DNA of 64,000 nt from Orthonyx spaldingii (Eukaryota > Chordata > Aves > Passeriformes > Orthonychidae), in NCBI GenBank assembly GCA_013397795.1, contig VZTJ01004744.1:19905-83904 (forward strand). The letters are read 5' to 3'. A program made the position numbers and the translations under genes. Within the stretch, counting starts at the first letter, position 1; each line of letters starts with the position of its first letter. Shown piece after piece: positions 22,390 through 34,388 of this stretch. A model generated the notes under the pieces. The model did no database searches and was not told the origin of the DNA. It worked only from the letters and a program-made list of their open reading frames with translations.

Positions 22390-23230
22390 ATTCACTTGTA
22401 CTTGCCAAGGACACCCCCAGCCCCGAATGGGGGGCAATGTTCTGAGCTGGGGCCCCACACACTCCCTGCTCTCCCCAGCAGGACACCCCCAGCCTCACAG
22501 CATTCCCCCTTTTGGGGACACAGCAGGAAAGGAGTGGGGTAGGAGTGTCCCAGAACAGACCAGACCAACACTGTGAGAAAAAGCCAAGCCCCAGAATATG
22601 GAGAACACCCTCCCAGCCGTGCTGGAAACACACAAAGGGGAGGTGACTCCTTCTATCAGACTGAGCTGCCCCACGAGGGACACAGGTGCCTCCCAGCCTC
22701 AGCACACCTGTGGTCTGTGCCCTCTGGATTTCTGAGACACCCAGGTAAGGCTGGAACTCGTGACACAGGCAGCCCAGGACTCCCACACTCTCTGGAGCAT
22801 CCGGAGTAACACCAGACCATCCCCATCATCACTCCCTCGAGGTGTGATTCACCCGTGTGGGAGCACTGCTTACCCCTGCCAGGAGAGATGACGAGTTCCT
22901 GAACAAGTTTCTGAACAGCTCAGTGCTTGGGGCAGGAGCCCTGGCCCTCCCTGGGAGCAGGGAATGCACTGCAGCCTTCACCAGGGGTTGGGAATGATGA
23001 GCAGCATGCTTGGCAGCTTCTCTCCAAGCAGGAGAGCCCAGCTGATGGTGATCCCAGCTGAACACCAGAGTGCATTGAATGAGAGGGGCCTCCCCCTGAG
23101 CAAGGGCTCCTCCAGCACCTCCAGACAGGGACAGACCCCATCTCCAGCCAGGCTGCATAAATCACTGCCTGGGTGTGCCTGACCCTTTTCTCCATCTCTA
23201 AAGGAAGCCAACAGAACAACCTTGGCACTA
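22390..23230. other. GC-rich patch of unknown origin
   Basis: Base composition jumps to GC-rich for about 840 bases, with many CCCCAGC/GGGGAC runs and frames open on both strands (145 codons on minus at 22349-22786). It is CpG-poor, so it is not a typical CpG-island promoter. I see no CR1, LTR or SINE hallmark. It may be an old repeat or a decayed exon or pseudogene. Confidence 0.4.
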
Positions 23231-26200
23231 GAGGCTTGACTTTTAGTTACCTACTGTGAGGTGAGCCAAATCTGGGACAGACTGTCAAAATGGCAAGCAA
23301 TTCATTATTCATGCACCGGGAAGGTGATGCCAGGGTTGCAAAGAATGAAGTTTACACAGCACAGAACTGGACTGCTTCCAGGACAGTATTTTATCTTATT
23401 TTGCTCTGGCTCCCAGTGTTATTCTTCTGCCTTTCAGCCACATCCTTCCTAACAGAACCATTTAATTGGATGATTGGCAGAGTATGGCTCCATGGGACAT
23501 GATGAGAGGATGTATCAGCTTTGCTGCCAAAAATGATGCCCCCTCCTTGCCAGCCTCTCCTCCTGCCTGCTTGCTGCTGCTGCTACCTTCTGCTGGCTCT
23601 AGCTCAGAGCAAAGCCCTGCCTGGATGCACTAACATGATGGAAAACAGCAATCAGGCAAAAGAGGCAAAAAAAGGCAAGTAACTTTGTGGTATGTCATTG
23701 AATTGGCTCATGGCAGGGTCAAGGGGGCCATGGGCCAGTGCAAGGCACGGGACAGTAGCCAAGGGGGAAGAGGGAGGCACGAGGGAGGACACAGCTCCCC
23801 TCTCTCCCTGGGAATGAACCTTCAGGTGAGCTCTGCTGTCACCAGCCCAAACTGCCCAACCAGCCAGCCCCTAATTAGCAGCTTGGCTGATCACTGTAGT
23901 TAATGGGTCTGGCGGGGAAGAAAGCCAGGAGCAGCAATGTCCCGGCTGGGCCAGGAGTCTGTCACTGGGGAGGCCGAGGCTCACGGCCCTGCTTCTGCCA
24001 TGCAAACAAACTTCCAAAAAATTCCTGGCCAGCACTCACCATCGATCCACTCACAGCTCCTCCTGCACTGGGATGTGTCATTAAACCCCCAGACAGGAGC
24101 GATTCAAGCCTTGGCTCAAGGTGACCTGAGAACTTTTAAGAGGTCAGAAACTGAGTTCAGCTCCTTTGGGTACCAGAGCAGCAGCTTAGTGAAAAAAACC
24201 GTATCTTCTCTCTTCATAGGGCTGTTGTGAATAACTCTGTGTTCATGTTTCTCTCAGTGTGGCATTGGGCTTTCTTCAGGAAACATGAGTAAATCTGGAC
24301 CTGATCCGACACAATCCAAAACTTTTTCTGTAGATTTCACAGGTAATTCTTTTCCTTTCCTTAACTTTCTATTCTTTCCTCCCCTGCAGTGTTTGTGAAC
24401 ACTTTTGTTTTTCCTCACTCAATTAACGATCCTTTTTACTTTTTGTGATCTTTTTATTTCTCCCTGCTGAACATGAGGAGGTTTGTAGCTATATGCTACA
24501 ACATTATTTGTTAACGACAAGCTATCCCTCACCGATTACTTTGCTGGGATTTTACTACCTTGTCATTATTTTATCTCCAACAATCTGCTGCAATCTTTGG
24601 CTGGAAAGAGAAGAAACAAAACTATAGTTATGCCCTGGGACCCCAACTACAGAAATGCAGAGCTATTCCCAACCAACACACTGGTATTTCTTCCCACAGC
24701 ACTTTATCTCCAGTCACCACTAGAGAAGATCACTGGGAGAGAATTATCAGTCAAATTTCAGCCCTGGAGATTGAGATGTGCTATTTTAGGTTGCATTATT
24801 TTGAGTAACACTTGCCAAGGGCACTGAAGAGCATGTCAACTTAATTATGAAGGACGGGTCATTGATATGACTCGTAACAAATAAATCAGTGAAGCGAGCA
24901 CAGCTTTCAGGAGAGCAGTATGTGTCACTGCACAAAAACACACCATTATTTAGTACGATGGCAACATGAATTTTGGAAGGCCACTGAGAACATCCCGTCC
25001 TGGTGTTCCCATCACTCACTGTCTCAGTCATTCCCTCCTGCCATTCCCCCTCTCTCTCATGCAAGGGTGCCCAGTTTTGCACTACATGACATCCTGAGCA
25101 CCAGATCCATTCTGCAGAACGGGGTCTTTTGGGATGCACTGACCTGTGTGCTTATCCTCGCCTCTTCTGAAGCTTCCAACACAGGAAGCAACTTAACCAC
25201 AGCAAAATTTGGGATTATATTCCTGAAGTCCCTTCTGTTGTCCTGTGTCTTATTGTTAGGGCTCCGGTCCATTTGCTGGGTGGCCTGAGGCTCAACCCCC
25301 TTCCAAAGCCTACTTCTGGCTCCAAGAAACCATCTAACCCCTCAGCTGTATTCTCCTTTCTCTCCTTACACCCACTGCCCTCCCTAGCACCTCCATCCCA
25401 CTGCAGATGCCTTTATCAAACCCCCACTTAGAGGTCTATCAACAAGAACATCAAGCATAAAGACATGAACTTCAATAGATCTCCTAGAAATACATTAAAC
25501 ATTGTGAATGTCCCTCAGTGAAAGCAAAAGATGCACAATGAAAATTCTCTGGTTTCTGCACTCTAATTGCTCAGTACCTGTACAGAGCAGCCAGCCTTCA
25601 GTGTCCTTCAGTGCTGAAACTGCCCTTCCCTGCTCACTGAACTGCTGGAGACTGCTGGCTCCATCTAGTAAAAATGCCTTAATCCCACTTCCACTGAAGT
25701 CCCCTGTCCCAACCACAACTGAGCTGCTCCTTCAAATTCTTCCAGCAATTAGGCTGTAAACACTTCACTCAATGGAGGAATGCCCTTGGTCTATAGTCAA
25801 TGACAATTTCCATCTTCAAAAGACAAAAACATTGCAAGTATATAAATAGATATTTATTTTTCCACACATAGGGGGAAGGGGCAGAAAAGAAGCCCCAGTT
25901 TTCTCCTGCAAAGACTCCAAGTCCTAGATTGCTGGTCTGTCTTTCACATATTAAATATACTACCTGTTGCCATGCTTTGTCCGTATGGAGCCAGGCTGCA
26001 ATAGGTGCAGCTCCATCCACCACAGTGCTCACAAAGGCACACTGATTTCAGCTGTCAAGCAGAGGAGAGCGCAGGGAGGAGAAAGGAGCACCATCATCTC
26101 CTCATCTAAACACAGATGATGGAGCAGAAGCTTTGAGAGAAAGCCCAGAATAATTTAGTGAGATGGCTTTTTCTGACCCTAGCATGTATTCTATCCACTG

Positions 26201-26966
26201 ATTCTTTTCAATACCTTAACATTTCCAAATTACATCAGTCACAGTTAACTTACTACACTTAGATTTTTTATTTAGTGCTGTAAAATTAATCAAGGTTCGC
26301 ACTAACTCAAAATAATACATAAACATCGGTGGAACTGCCAAGCAGTCCTAATCCCACATTTAGTTGATTTACACCCATATTTTCTGGGGAAAGACTGTTG
26401 TTTACAGTGCAACACTGAAACCATTTTGCCTGCTATTGAGGGATTTCCTGGGCAAGGGTGAGGGTGAGGGAGGAAAGAACAGGTTTCAGGGTGGCTGTTT
26501 CAGTGCTAGAAGCAAATGCGTGGTTGTTTACTTCCCTCTAGCTCAGTTAGGACTTTTGTGTAACAGAATACATTTGGAATTTATTTACTGTGGTTTCTTT
26601 CAGGGCAATCACAATCAGCAGCCAAGCCTTTTCTTCACCATCAGACTGGTGATGCAGGCAAATGCAGCAGCCGTTCTGTGTGCAGTACCAGCTAACACGG
26701 TCTGGCCCAAATCCATCTTATCCAAACAGGCACTGCTGGCTCAGAGAGGGCACGGGCAGTACCTGGAATGTTTGATGAAACATGAGGTGCAGGAGGCTGA
26801 AATGATGGCTGTGGGATCTCATAGCAGGTTAACAAGCCTGTCTAAGCCCGACATTTCGATATTAGCACGATCTGTGTCTATCCTTGAGAAACTCAGTGTT
26901 CACAGAAGTAAGGAACCAAAACAACCAAGGGAGAAAACAGCAACAAAGCTGCACCTGGTGTTTTTC
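23231..26966. other. Unique noncoding sequence with a few exon-like or regulatory candidates
   Basis: No gene is recognised. An exon-like string at 24280-24342 is described separately. The AT-rich patch 24820-24960 (with GACGGGTCATTGATATGACTC) is repeat-free. The open frame at 26364-26969 (201 codons, plus) is the longest one outside repeats and gaps. It shows no domain, and its stop lies in the LTR that begins at 26967. Confidence 0.35.
24280..24342 (+). CDS. Possible orphan exon, 63 bp
   Basis: A 63-base open segment is bounded by a pyrimidine-rich acceptor (TTTCTTCAG, ending 24279) and a donor (GTAATT from 24343). It contains an ATG at 24285 and would read MSKSGPDPTQSKTFSVDFT before the splice. 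The residue mix is plausible for coding sequence and there is no stop. I know of no protein with this start, and no partner exon was found. Acceptor and donor strings this good occur by chance many times in 64 kb. Confidence 0.1.
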
Positions 26967-27196
26967 TGAATACTTACAGAGCTTGCGTTATACGTATCTA
27001 ATAATTGTATGTTGTAGTTAAATAATAGCCAATGAATCTATTGTAGTAGTTATGTAACCAATGAACATGTAACCTGAATGATACACATACAGAAGTGTAT
27101 AAACGATGCTGACTCTTACAATAAACAGTCTTCAGTCTTCTGTCTTCTGCCTGACTTTGGACTTAGAGTCCTAGTTTGTCGCGCCTACTTCTGACA
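26967..27196 (+). mobile_element. Compact solo LTR, alpharetrovirus-like layout
   Basis: TATAAA lies at 27098-27103 and AATAAA at 27120-27125, only 22 bases apart, followed by repeated CTTCAGTCTTCTGTCTTCTG and an end near CTACTTCTGACA. Such a short distance between promoter and poly(A) signal is typical of avian alpharetrovirus-type LTRs, whose R region is very short. The U3 part carries CCAAT-type boxes (AGCCAATGAATC, AACCAATGAAC). TG at 26967 and CA at 27196 give about 230 bp; the left edge is uncertain and no target duplication was found. No gag or pol follows. Confidence 0.6.
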
Positions 27197-30100
27197 GCGA
27201 GGCCTAGTGGCTTTCGGTGGTAAAACAAAACCAACAGATGGCTCTCTGTCATGTGTCTGTCTCAGGTGAACACCTCCCACCTTGTGCAAAGGCCAGTCCC
27301 TGCTGCCCCTCCCAGCACCCCTGGTTGTGAGGCCCCTGCCTGTCTCTGTGCCAGGCACTCCCCAAACCTCCCTGCAGACACCTGAGGGTTTTCTGCAAGC
27401 TGTAGGATTTGTGAGAAATTAAATTACAGCTCTCACACACCTCTCCTGTACTTTGGACAACCTGAGCATCCTTCCAAGTGCCTGACCCTGACAGCAGCCC
27501 CTGGAATGGTGAGCACAAAATCAGAGGTGTGGCAGAGGAGCTCAGTACAGAGGAATCTACTCGAGACAGAAGATGCTGGGATAAATTTCCACCATTGTAT
27601 TCCCTTCAACCCACTTCCCAGAGCAGGCAGTGCCACATGACACTCCTACAGGCTGTATCCCTGTTCCCTTCCAGAGCCCATTCCCCCTGGAGCCCGGAGC
27701 AGCCCCAGTGGCTGCAGCCAGGCACATTGACTGGGGTGGGATCCATGATGGAGCAGCCCGGCCAAGATTTCCACACATTCTTGGCAGAATTTTCAGGTTC
27801 CCCATCCTGCTGCCTGGGATCCCCTACTGCAGAATGAGCAGCAACTGGAATGTGAGGCTGCAGCCAAACCCAGGGACACTTCTGAGTGCAGCTCTGTGCA
27901 GAGATCCTACACTGTTGCTGCCCCCCCCAGCAATGGCCCGATGGGAGCTCTCGCTTCGAGCCGTGCCCAGCACCACGGACTGCAGGCATCAGAGGAAGAT
28001 GTGTGGGAGCTTCTGCTGGGATGTGCTCAGAGGAAAAGCCAGTACAGATGGATGGAGAGCTTGTCACAGTGATCATCTTTCGGGGATTGTTTTGCCTCTC
28101 CCACCAGTTTTTCTTTAATTGGGTTTTGATTGTCCTTAACTCCTTTCAGCCTTACTTTGTCATTTTTACCAAGGTTTTTTTCAAAAACAGTGTTCAAATT
28201 CAGAAGAGTAACTACCTACACCAGCACACTGTGGGCAAAGTGTTCCAGGGGTGTAAATCACCGTGCACCGCTTCATATTAGCTGAATATCTGGCCTGTCC
28301 TTTTAAAGGATAAAACCAAAATAACAGCATGGAGAGCTTTCAGTAGGACAATTAAATTAGAAATACAGCATACAGGAAAAAGCAAATCTGCTCAAGAGAC
28401 TACGCTCTGCATGATTGTATCAAAATGCAACAGTTTAGGAAGTTTAAGGATTTTCCCCACATTTTTTCCTGCTCTGCAAAAATGCAACATTCTGTTATGA
28501 AACACTTGACATACAAATGAATACAAGAAATTTAAAAGCAATTTATCCTGAGGGGCATTCTCAGATGAAGCTGCTCCTCCTGCTTCTGACTCAGAGAGGA
28601 AACAAGTATCTTCAATGAAGATTTTGTTACTGTTTTCAAAGGTCTGTACTAAGGCAAGCAAACCCTTTCTGCAGTACTTGAGACACCACTTAAGTTTCTC
28701 AGAAAAACTTGTCCTAGCTGGGACAGGAATAGTTTAAGAAGCCAGTTCTGCTGAAAGCTCTGGGGTTAATTGAAATTGCTGGTTGTCCTACAGTCATTGA
28801 GCCACAGATGTCAAAGCCCAGATCTGCAGCCTTCTCAGGGAAAAGGGGGCTTTTGTGAAAGAGTTTAATACTGAAATCTGTAATTACATGCTTATTTAGA
28901 ATCAAATTCCTGAAGCCTCCTTTTGAAGGGTGGAGGCTTCCCATTGAAAGAGATAACCATGTGTTTCCCTATGCTTTTGATGTTGAAAACCATTCCAGAA
29001 AAATTCCAGGCAAAACTGAAATTACTGCACTATGAAATTGCCTTCAAAGAAGCATTTATACAGCTGCATATTTATTCTGACCATTTTGCTTCCTGAAATT
29101 CACACTTTTTCCCTGTCATATGAGATTTTCAGAATGTTTCCTGCAGATTTCACCAGTCTGGAAGCCTCACTTGCCATGCTGGTAGTTCTGAAAATCAAGA
29201 GGCAGCAATGAATGAATTTCCATAGTGGTATCTTGCTTAATTCAATTCTGCAGTTGCCCCTAAATTAAATAAAGCAAGGAGGCCAAAGCAGGTGTGAACA
29301 GGTGAACAAATAGGTCTACAAGTTCTGCAGGGTTTGGAAAACTCCTTTCAAAGTTAAGTTTTTCCATTTAGTGCCAAGCTGGAGTTACAGCTCTTTGCAC
29401 CCTTGTGTCACTTCCAAATGTGTGTGAGATGTGTAAGAGAGGCCCAGAGGGGCTGAGGGTTGCTCAGCACTGCCAGAGCCCAGTACAGCACTGGCGGCCC
29501 CTCGAGAGGCAGCTCAGCTCCCCCAGCAGTGCTCAGGCTGCCAGCAGCAGGGCTCTTTCTATATGGATTGTCCTTTCTGCAATCCACACCTCTGCTGGAC
29601 TCACCACAAGCTGCCACCACCCCTCATTCACTCCACAGCCAGGCAGGGCTGGGATAGGAGCCAAGTCCCCCAAACAGAGAGAAAGCTGGCTCAGTCCCCT
29701 CCAGCACAAGGACACGGGCTGGCACGGAGGTGACACAGACACTCAGAGCTGGGTTTGTGCCAGGCAGCACCAGGCCCTTGGCAGGCTGGTGTCATAATCC
29801 TCTGGAGCAAGAAGCTCCCACGAGTGCTGCTGGGAAGTGCCAGGGGAGGTGGAGGGCTCCATACTCAGCTTTAGGCAGTGGGTGAAGGAGAAAGTTGCTC
29901 CATCCCATTCCCGTTTGCTTTCAGAGCCCTCCACAGGCTGAATGCCTCAGCCCTCCTGGCTGCTCAAACTACAACATCTGGTTTATGCAGTAATAGCAAA
30001 GCAAACAGGGAGCAAGAGAGGTGCTACAAAAGCAGAAGGAGGAAACCATTTAAATTTATCTCCAAACTGAAGTAGGGACCTGAAAAAATATTATCAGTCC

Positions 30101-32236
30101 CCTAGCGTCAGATAATCGGACTGGTTGTCTCCTAAGAACATCTCTTACCAAACTCAAAAACTGCTGAAGAACTCAGAGAGATGCCCAAGGTACAGCCCAG
30201 TGCCTCAGGTGTCCCCCAAAGGAAAAAGGGGCACATTCACAGAGAGGGAAAAGTTCAAATCAGCACACATTTATGCAAATGCATCCCCAAACACCCGAAG
30301 TTTCTCATGGGAATAGATCTCTCCTTCCCCTTCCCTGGCTGAGTGTTTGACCACACAACCCAGCCATGGTTTGTGTAGATCAGGCTGGGTGAGTGCACCT
30401 TGCTGCCCACAGGGATGTTCCCCTACAAAGGTGGAAATCCCTGACTTCAAGCCTTTCCCATCTGGTCTGCAGCTGCAGCTCTACACACACAAGCTCTGCG
30501 GCAGCCTCACAGCAGATGTAGCTCTGCTGCTGCCAAACAGCAAAATCTTCCCTTCACTGCTCACCCACTTCTCAGTCACAGCTGAGAATTTTTTTAAGAC
30601 CTAAGTTGTACCCTATGTGATGAACTTAAGGACATTTGAAAACACGGATAGAATCCAGTAGCAAGAACTGAGCAGAGATAAGACACTGCAATGAACCATT
30701 TCCTTTCATAAGTTACTTTTTTTTTATCTGCAATTATTCCATATAGGCAAACACACTCTTGAGATGTGGCTCCATCCCACTGGTTCAGGACCTGCATGCA
30801 AACAGTGCAGTATGCATGAATGCTTTTTAAAACTACTCTCCATACAAATAACTTCTGTGTGCTTGCCTATTTCCCTTTGTTCCCTGGGTAGGCTGAGAGC
30901 TCTTACGGAGTGTTAACATCCATAATGCCGATAATGAGCTTGTCTAAATATATGATAATAGCTGTAGAAGTACCAGCAGTGCCATCAGTAGCGATTCATT
31001 GTTTGCAAGACAATTTAAGGCAACTGTAGCACGTCCCTGCTTGGAACAAACATGGCAATCAGCAGTTTTCACTTAGATCAGTGTAGAAAATAGATGTTGA
31101 AACGTGCTGTCATGTTGCTTTGCTTTGCTGGCTCAAACAAAACTGTATTTCACTCCTGTTAAAATTCAGCTGTGGGAGAATCATAAATTCTTTTCAAACG
31201 TACGATTTTTTGCTTTGCTTTCTTAAATATTAATTTCAGTTCATTTCCACCTTGGCCACCACAAATCTTGATACAGTTTCTTATGATGGCACAAGTCCCA
31301 CTCAAAAATGAGACATTCCCATACTCTATGAGAATAAAAAGGAACTGTCCCCGACTCTCAGGAGTTTGTCACGGAAATAGATTTACACCCTTTTATTCAG
31401 AAATACCACAACTATTATCTGGTCACTGCCCCTCAGGCCCCAGAGCCAGCAACAGGTTGCTCAGGACTGGATTTAGCTCAACCAGCTGGGAAAAGTGAGT
31501 TTCACACACAGATTAATCGAATTCCCATGAAACTCAATCTCTAACCATGAAGCAGGAGCTGGTACCTTGCTCTGGATCCAGAGTTTGGGAAGGATAAATA
31601 CCAGGTCCTCTAACTTGAAAGGTTCTTCAACTGAAAGCCTAATGAGCAGAGATGGTGAAAAGCAAAATTTGTATCCTGCAGGAAATTAAATGATGAAAGT
31701 TTGCTTTGTCTTGGTAAAAAGAACAATTCTGATTTTCATTAAAGGAAATAGTAAAATCATTTGTAGGTAATGATTTTGACAATCATCACAGCTAAAGAAG
31801 GTGGAAAAATTAATTCTTTCAGTCTCAAAATGCCTAGTAACAGACCACAAAAAACATCAGTGTGAGGAGTGCAATGTTTTAATTCAAATGAATTGCTGTT
31901 TTGGACAGAAGGGACATTTTTTATCGACTTATTCCTCACATCACAAAAGCCTACAACAATCTTTTCATTAAATGCTGATAAAATGTTGGAGCCCAGTTTA
32001 CATCCTAGAACCATTAAGGGTTTCTATAAAATATATATTCAAAGTAGTACTCATGTTCAATGACATAAATTACTCGCACTTGGATTAAGAAAGAAATAAG
32101 AGAGACTGGAGACAAAAGGATTTTTGGAGGGGTTTTGCCTACAAGTTCTCACTTTCCATTAATTAGAAAAACTTTTGAATAGTTTTAAAAATAGTTCTTT
32201 TGTTTCAAAGAATACTGACTGAAAACATGAGATGAA
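27197..32236. other. Unique noncoding; GC-rich patch and candidate conserved stretch
   Basis: Bases 27250-28080 are GC-rich, CpG-poor and carry overlapping frames on both strands (up to 162 codons) without any recognisable product. Bases 28100-30880 hold nothing I can identify. Bases 30890-31290 are AT-rich, repeat-free and contain many TAAT and ATTTGC-like cores, so they are a candidate conserved noncoding element. Confidence 0.35.
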
Positions 32237-32258
32237 TTTTGGGACCCAGGTCCCAAAA
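32237..32258. repeat. Perfect 22-bp palindrome
   Basis: TTTTGGGACC, a two-base spacer CA, then GGTCCCAAAA form perfect 10-base inverted arms. It lies about 40 bases before the recognisable start of the CR1 piece and could form a hairpin or bind a dimeric protein. It may simply be part of the CR1 or its target. Confidence 0.9.
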
Positions 32259-32294
32259 TGGCATATAGCACCCAGGTCCAGAGTCCTCAGCAGA

Positions 32295-32778
32295 GGAAGA
32301 ACAAGGAGCTGTGGGAGTGAGTCCAAATGAAGCCACAGAGGTGCACCCAGAGCTGGATCCCCTCTGCTCTGGAGCCAGGCTGGGAGAGCTGGGGGTGCTC
32401 ACCTGGAGAGGAGAAGGCTCCAGGGAGAGCTCAGAGCCCCTTGCAGGGCCTAAAGGGGCTCCAGGAGAGCTGGAGAGGGACTGGGGACAAGGGCTGGAGG
32501 GACAGGACACAGGGAATGGCTTCCACTGCCAGAGGGCAGGGATGGATGGGATATTGGGAAGGAATTGTTCCCTGGGAGGGTGGACAGGCCCTGGCACAGG
32601 GTGCCCAGAGAAGCTGTGGCTGCCCCTGGATCCCTGGAAGTGTTCAAGGCCAGGTTGAGTGAGCCTTGGATGAGCCTGGGATAGTGGAAACTGTGCCTGG
32701 CCATAGCAGGGGGGTGGGACTGGATGGGTTTTAAGGTCCCTTCCAACCCAAACCTTTCTGGGATTCTGGGATTCTATC
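32295..32778 (+). mobile_element. CR1 LINE, 5'-truncated 3' end
   Basis: The segment reads through standard CR1 3' landmarks in sense order: GAGCTGTGGGAGTGAGTCC, GAGCTGGGGGTGCTCACCTGG, AGAGAAGGCTCCAGGGAGA, GGGCCTAAAGGGGCTCCAGG, GAAGCTGTGGCTGCCCCTGG, AAGGTCCCTTCCAACCCAAA, ending with the short terminal repeat GATTCTGGGATTCTATC. It covers the end of the polymerase frame and the 3' UTR of this non-LTR retrotransposon, so it is a dead 5'-truncated copy. The minus-strand frame of 213 codons across it is antisense to the repeat and not a gene. Confidence 0.92.
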
Positions 32779-32804
32779 ATAAGGCTGTGCAAGGCCATCA
32801 GGGG

Positions 32805-32834
<30 letters not shown>
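32805..32834 (+). repeat. A30 homopolymer
   Basis: Thirty uninterrupted adenines follow the CR1 end after 26 other bases. CR1 elements end in short 8-bp repeats and not in poly(A), so this tract is not explained by the CR1 itself. It is prone to slippage, and its length may vary or be miscalled. Confidence 0.97.
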
Positions 32835-32836
<2 letters not shown>

Positions 32837-32920
32837 TTAAGTCCACATTGCAAGATGAAGTCCACAGCTTCCCTTCCCAAGCATGGATGAGGGTAAAAGG
32901 CTTGTGTTATGGGGGTGCAG

Positions 32921-33049
32921 ATATCAGGATCATCAAGTCCAACTCCTGGCCCTTCACAGACACCTCAATAATCCCACCCTGTGCCTGCAATTGTTGTCCA
33001 AATGCTTCTGGAGCTCTGGCAGGTTTGGAGCCTGTTCAGTGCTCAGCCA
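32921..33049 (-). mobile_element. CR1 LINE fragment, minus strand
   Basis: On the minus strand it reads GCCAGAGCTCCAGAAGCATT, then GGACAACAATTGCAGGCACA, GGCCAGGAGTTGGACTTGAT and GATCCTGATAT. This is the 3' UTR order of a CR1 subfamily. It lacks the terminal GGGTCCCTTCCAACTC block, so its 3' tip is missing as well as its 5' body. It points towards the plus-strand CR1 just to the left. Confidence 0.85.
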
Positions 33050-34388
33050 GATACAATAAAAGCAATACAGATACTGGAGCTTGTATTAAACTTACTGCAG
33101 TGCTTGCAGCACTAGGAAAGGAAATGGCTTATTTGTCCACCTGATTGGCCAGCAGTCATTACCAGAACACACAACAACCCTGTGGGCCGATACCCATAAC
33201 ACCTATGTTACCTACACTGAAGCCCAAAACTACATTTCTTCCAAATCCCTGAGTTCCCAGCAAAGACAAGAGAGTTTATTTCACATTACATTCAACATAT
33301 TACATGGGAGTTTTCTCTGTGCTTCCCTAATTTTGTCTCTCTGAATGTCTGCCATCGCTTTGTTCAACAGCAGGAAAAAAACAACAAAAGCAGAGGGGAC
33401 ACGGAACAGGATTTCTAAACTACAAGTCAGCTTTGAGTGGCCTGGCAAGAACAGACATGTCTGATGACCTTCTGAAAGGCACTTCTCAATAAAAAAAAAA
33501 ACCTCAGAGTAGCATTATGTAGGTTTTGGATTCTTACTTTTTTTGGAAAGATTTATGGAATCCCTCTTAAGGGCTTGCTTGCACCAAAACAACCTCATTC
33601 CAAATTACACTAAAACTATCATTTAATCCACATACTTTCACACAAGGCCCAGATCTGCTGAAAATTCATGCTTATAAAAGGTTCTGTCCATGCTGAAATT
33701 CTGATTATGTGCTGAAATCTTTACCTTACAAGAAATTCCATGTGGCTCACTCAGCATCAGACAGATTCTGCTAACAATTCTTCCCAAGGAGCCTGATGGT
33801 GCAGTTCAAGCTAGATTTTCTTACAACTTGGGTTTCCTAGATCATGTGCAGTAATGATTTTGCTTCTCCTGTTGTTTTTAACTCTTGTAAATCCTCTTTT
33901 TTTACTCAGGTGTTTTTGTGCTATGACAGTTGTGGGAAGGCACATGTCCTGGAATATGTCACACAGAACAGAAGAATCTTATTGTCCAGTGCCACAATAC
34001 AACTAAGAACATGGTGACATTGTAAGTCATGGAAGGAAACTGAGCAGTGTTTACACAAATCTGCACCTCATGTCCTTTAGAACAAGGCAGGCCATCTCCA
34101 GTGATATTAAAGAAACCTGGAAAACAAGAACCAAAAACCCTGGCTGGTCAGAGCTCTTTACCCAGCAACAATCACAGCTCCAGTTCTCTTGGGATCCTGG
34201 ACTACCACCTACATGTGCTTTAACACCACCTCTGAAATTCCATCCTGCCACTTTTAAGCAGCTATCTCACCAGAAAAGGCACAAGGGAAAAAAAGTGTTA
34301 AAACTCTTTTCAGCTCTGTGTTGAGAATGCACTGCAGCAACCTCCCAGTCCCAGAAGGTGCAGAACACGAAAGGAAGTTACTGTAGCC
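33050..34388. other. Unique noncoding sequence, no gene seen
   Basis: No repeat hallmark, exon or RNA gene is visible. The composition is AT-rich. Confidence 0.5.

Noticed and set aside
24920..25288. 122-codon plus-strand open frame
   Set aside because: No recognisable domain, no splice context, and an overlapping frame is open on minus. It fits chance.
26440..26475. GGGTGAGGGTGAGGG as an interstitial telomere-like repeat
   Set aside because: The unit is not TTAGGG and there are only two to three copies. It is simple G-rich sequence.
27478..28118. Several overlapping frames of 119-162 codons on both strands
   Set aside because: They lie in a GC-rich patch where stops are rare. Both strands are open and no frame shows a domain.
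32205..32846. 213-codon minus-strand open frame
   Set aside because: It is antisense to a CR1 3' end and includes the A30 tract read as phenylalanines. It is GC-rich repeat sequence, not a gene.
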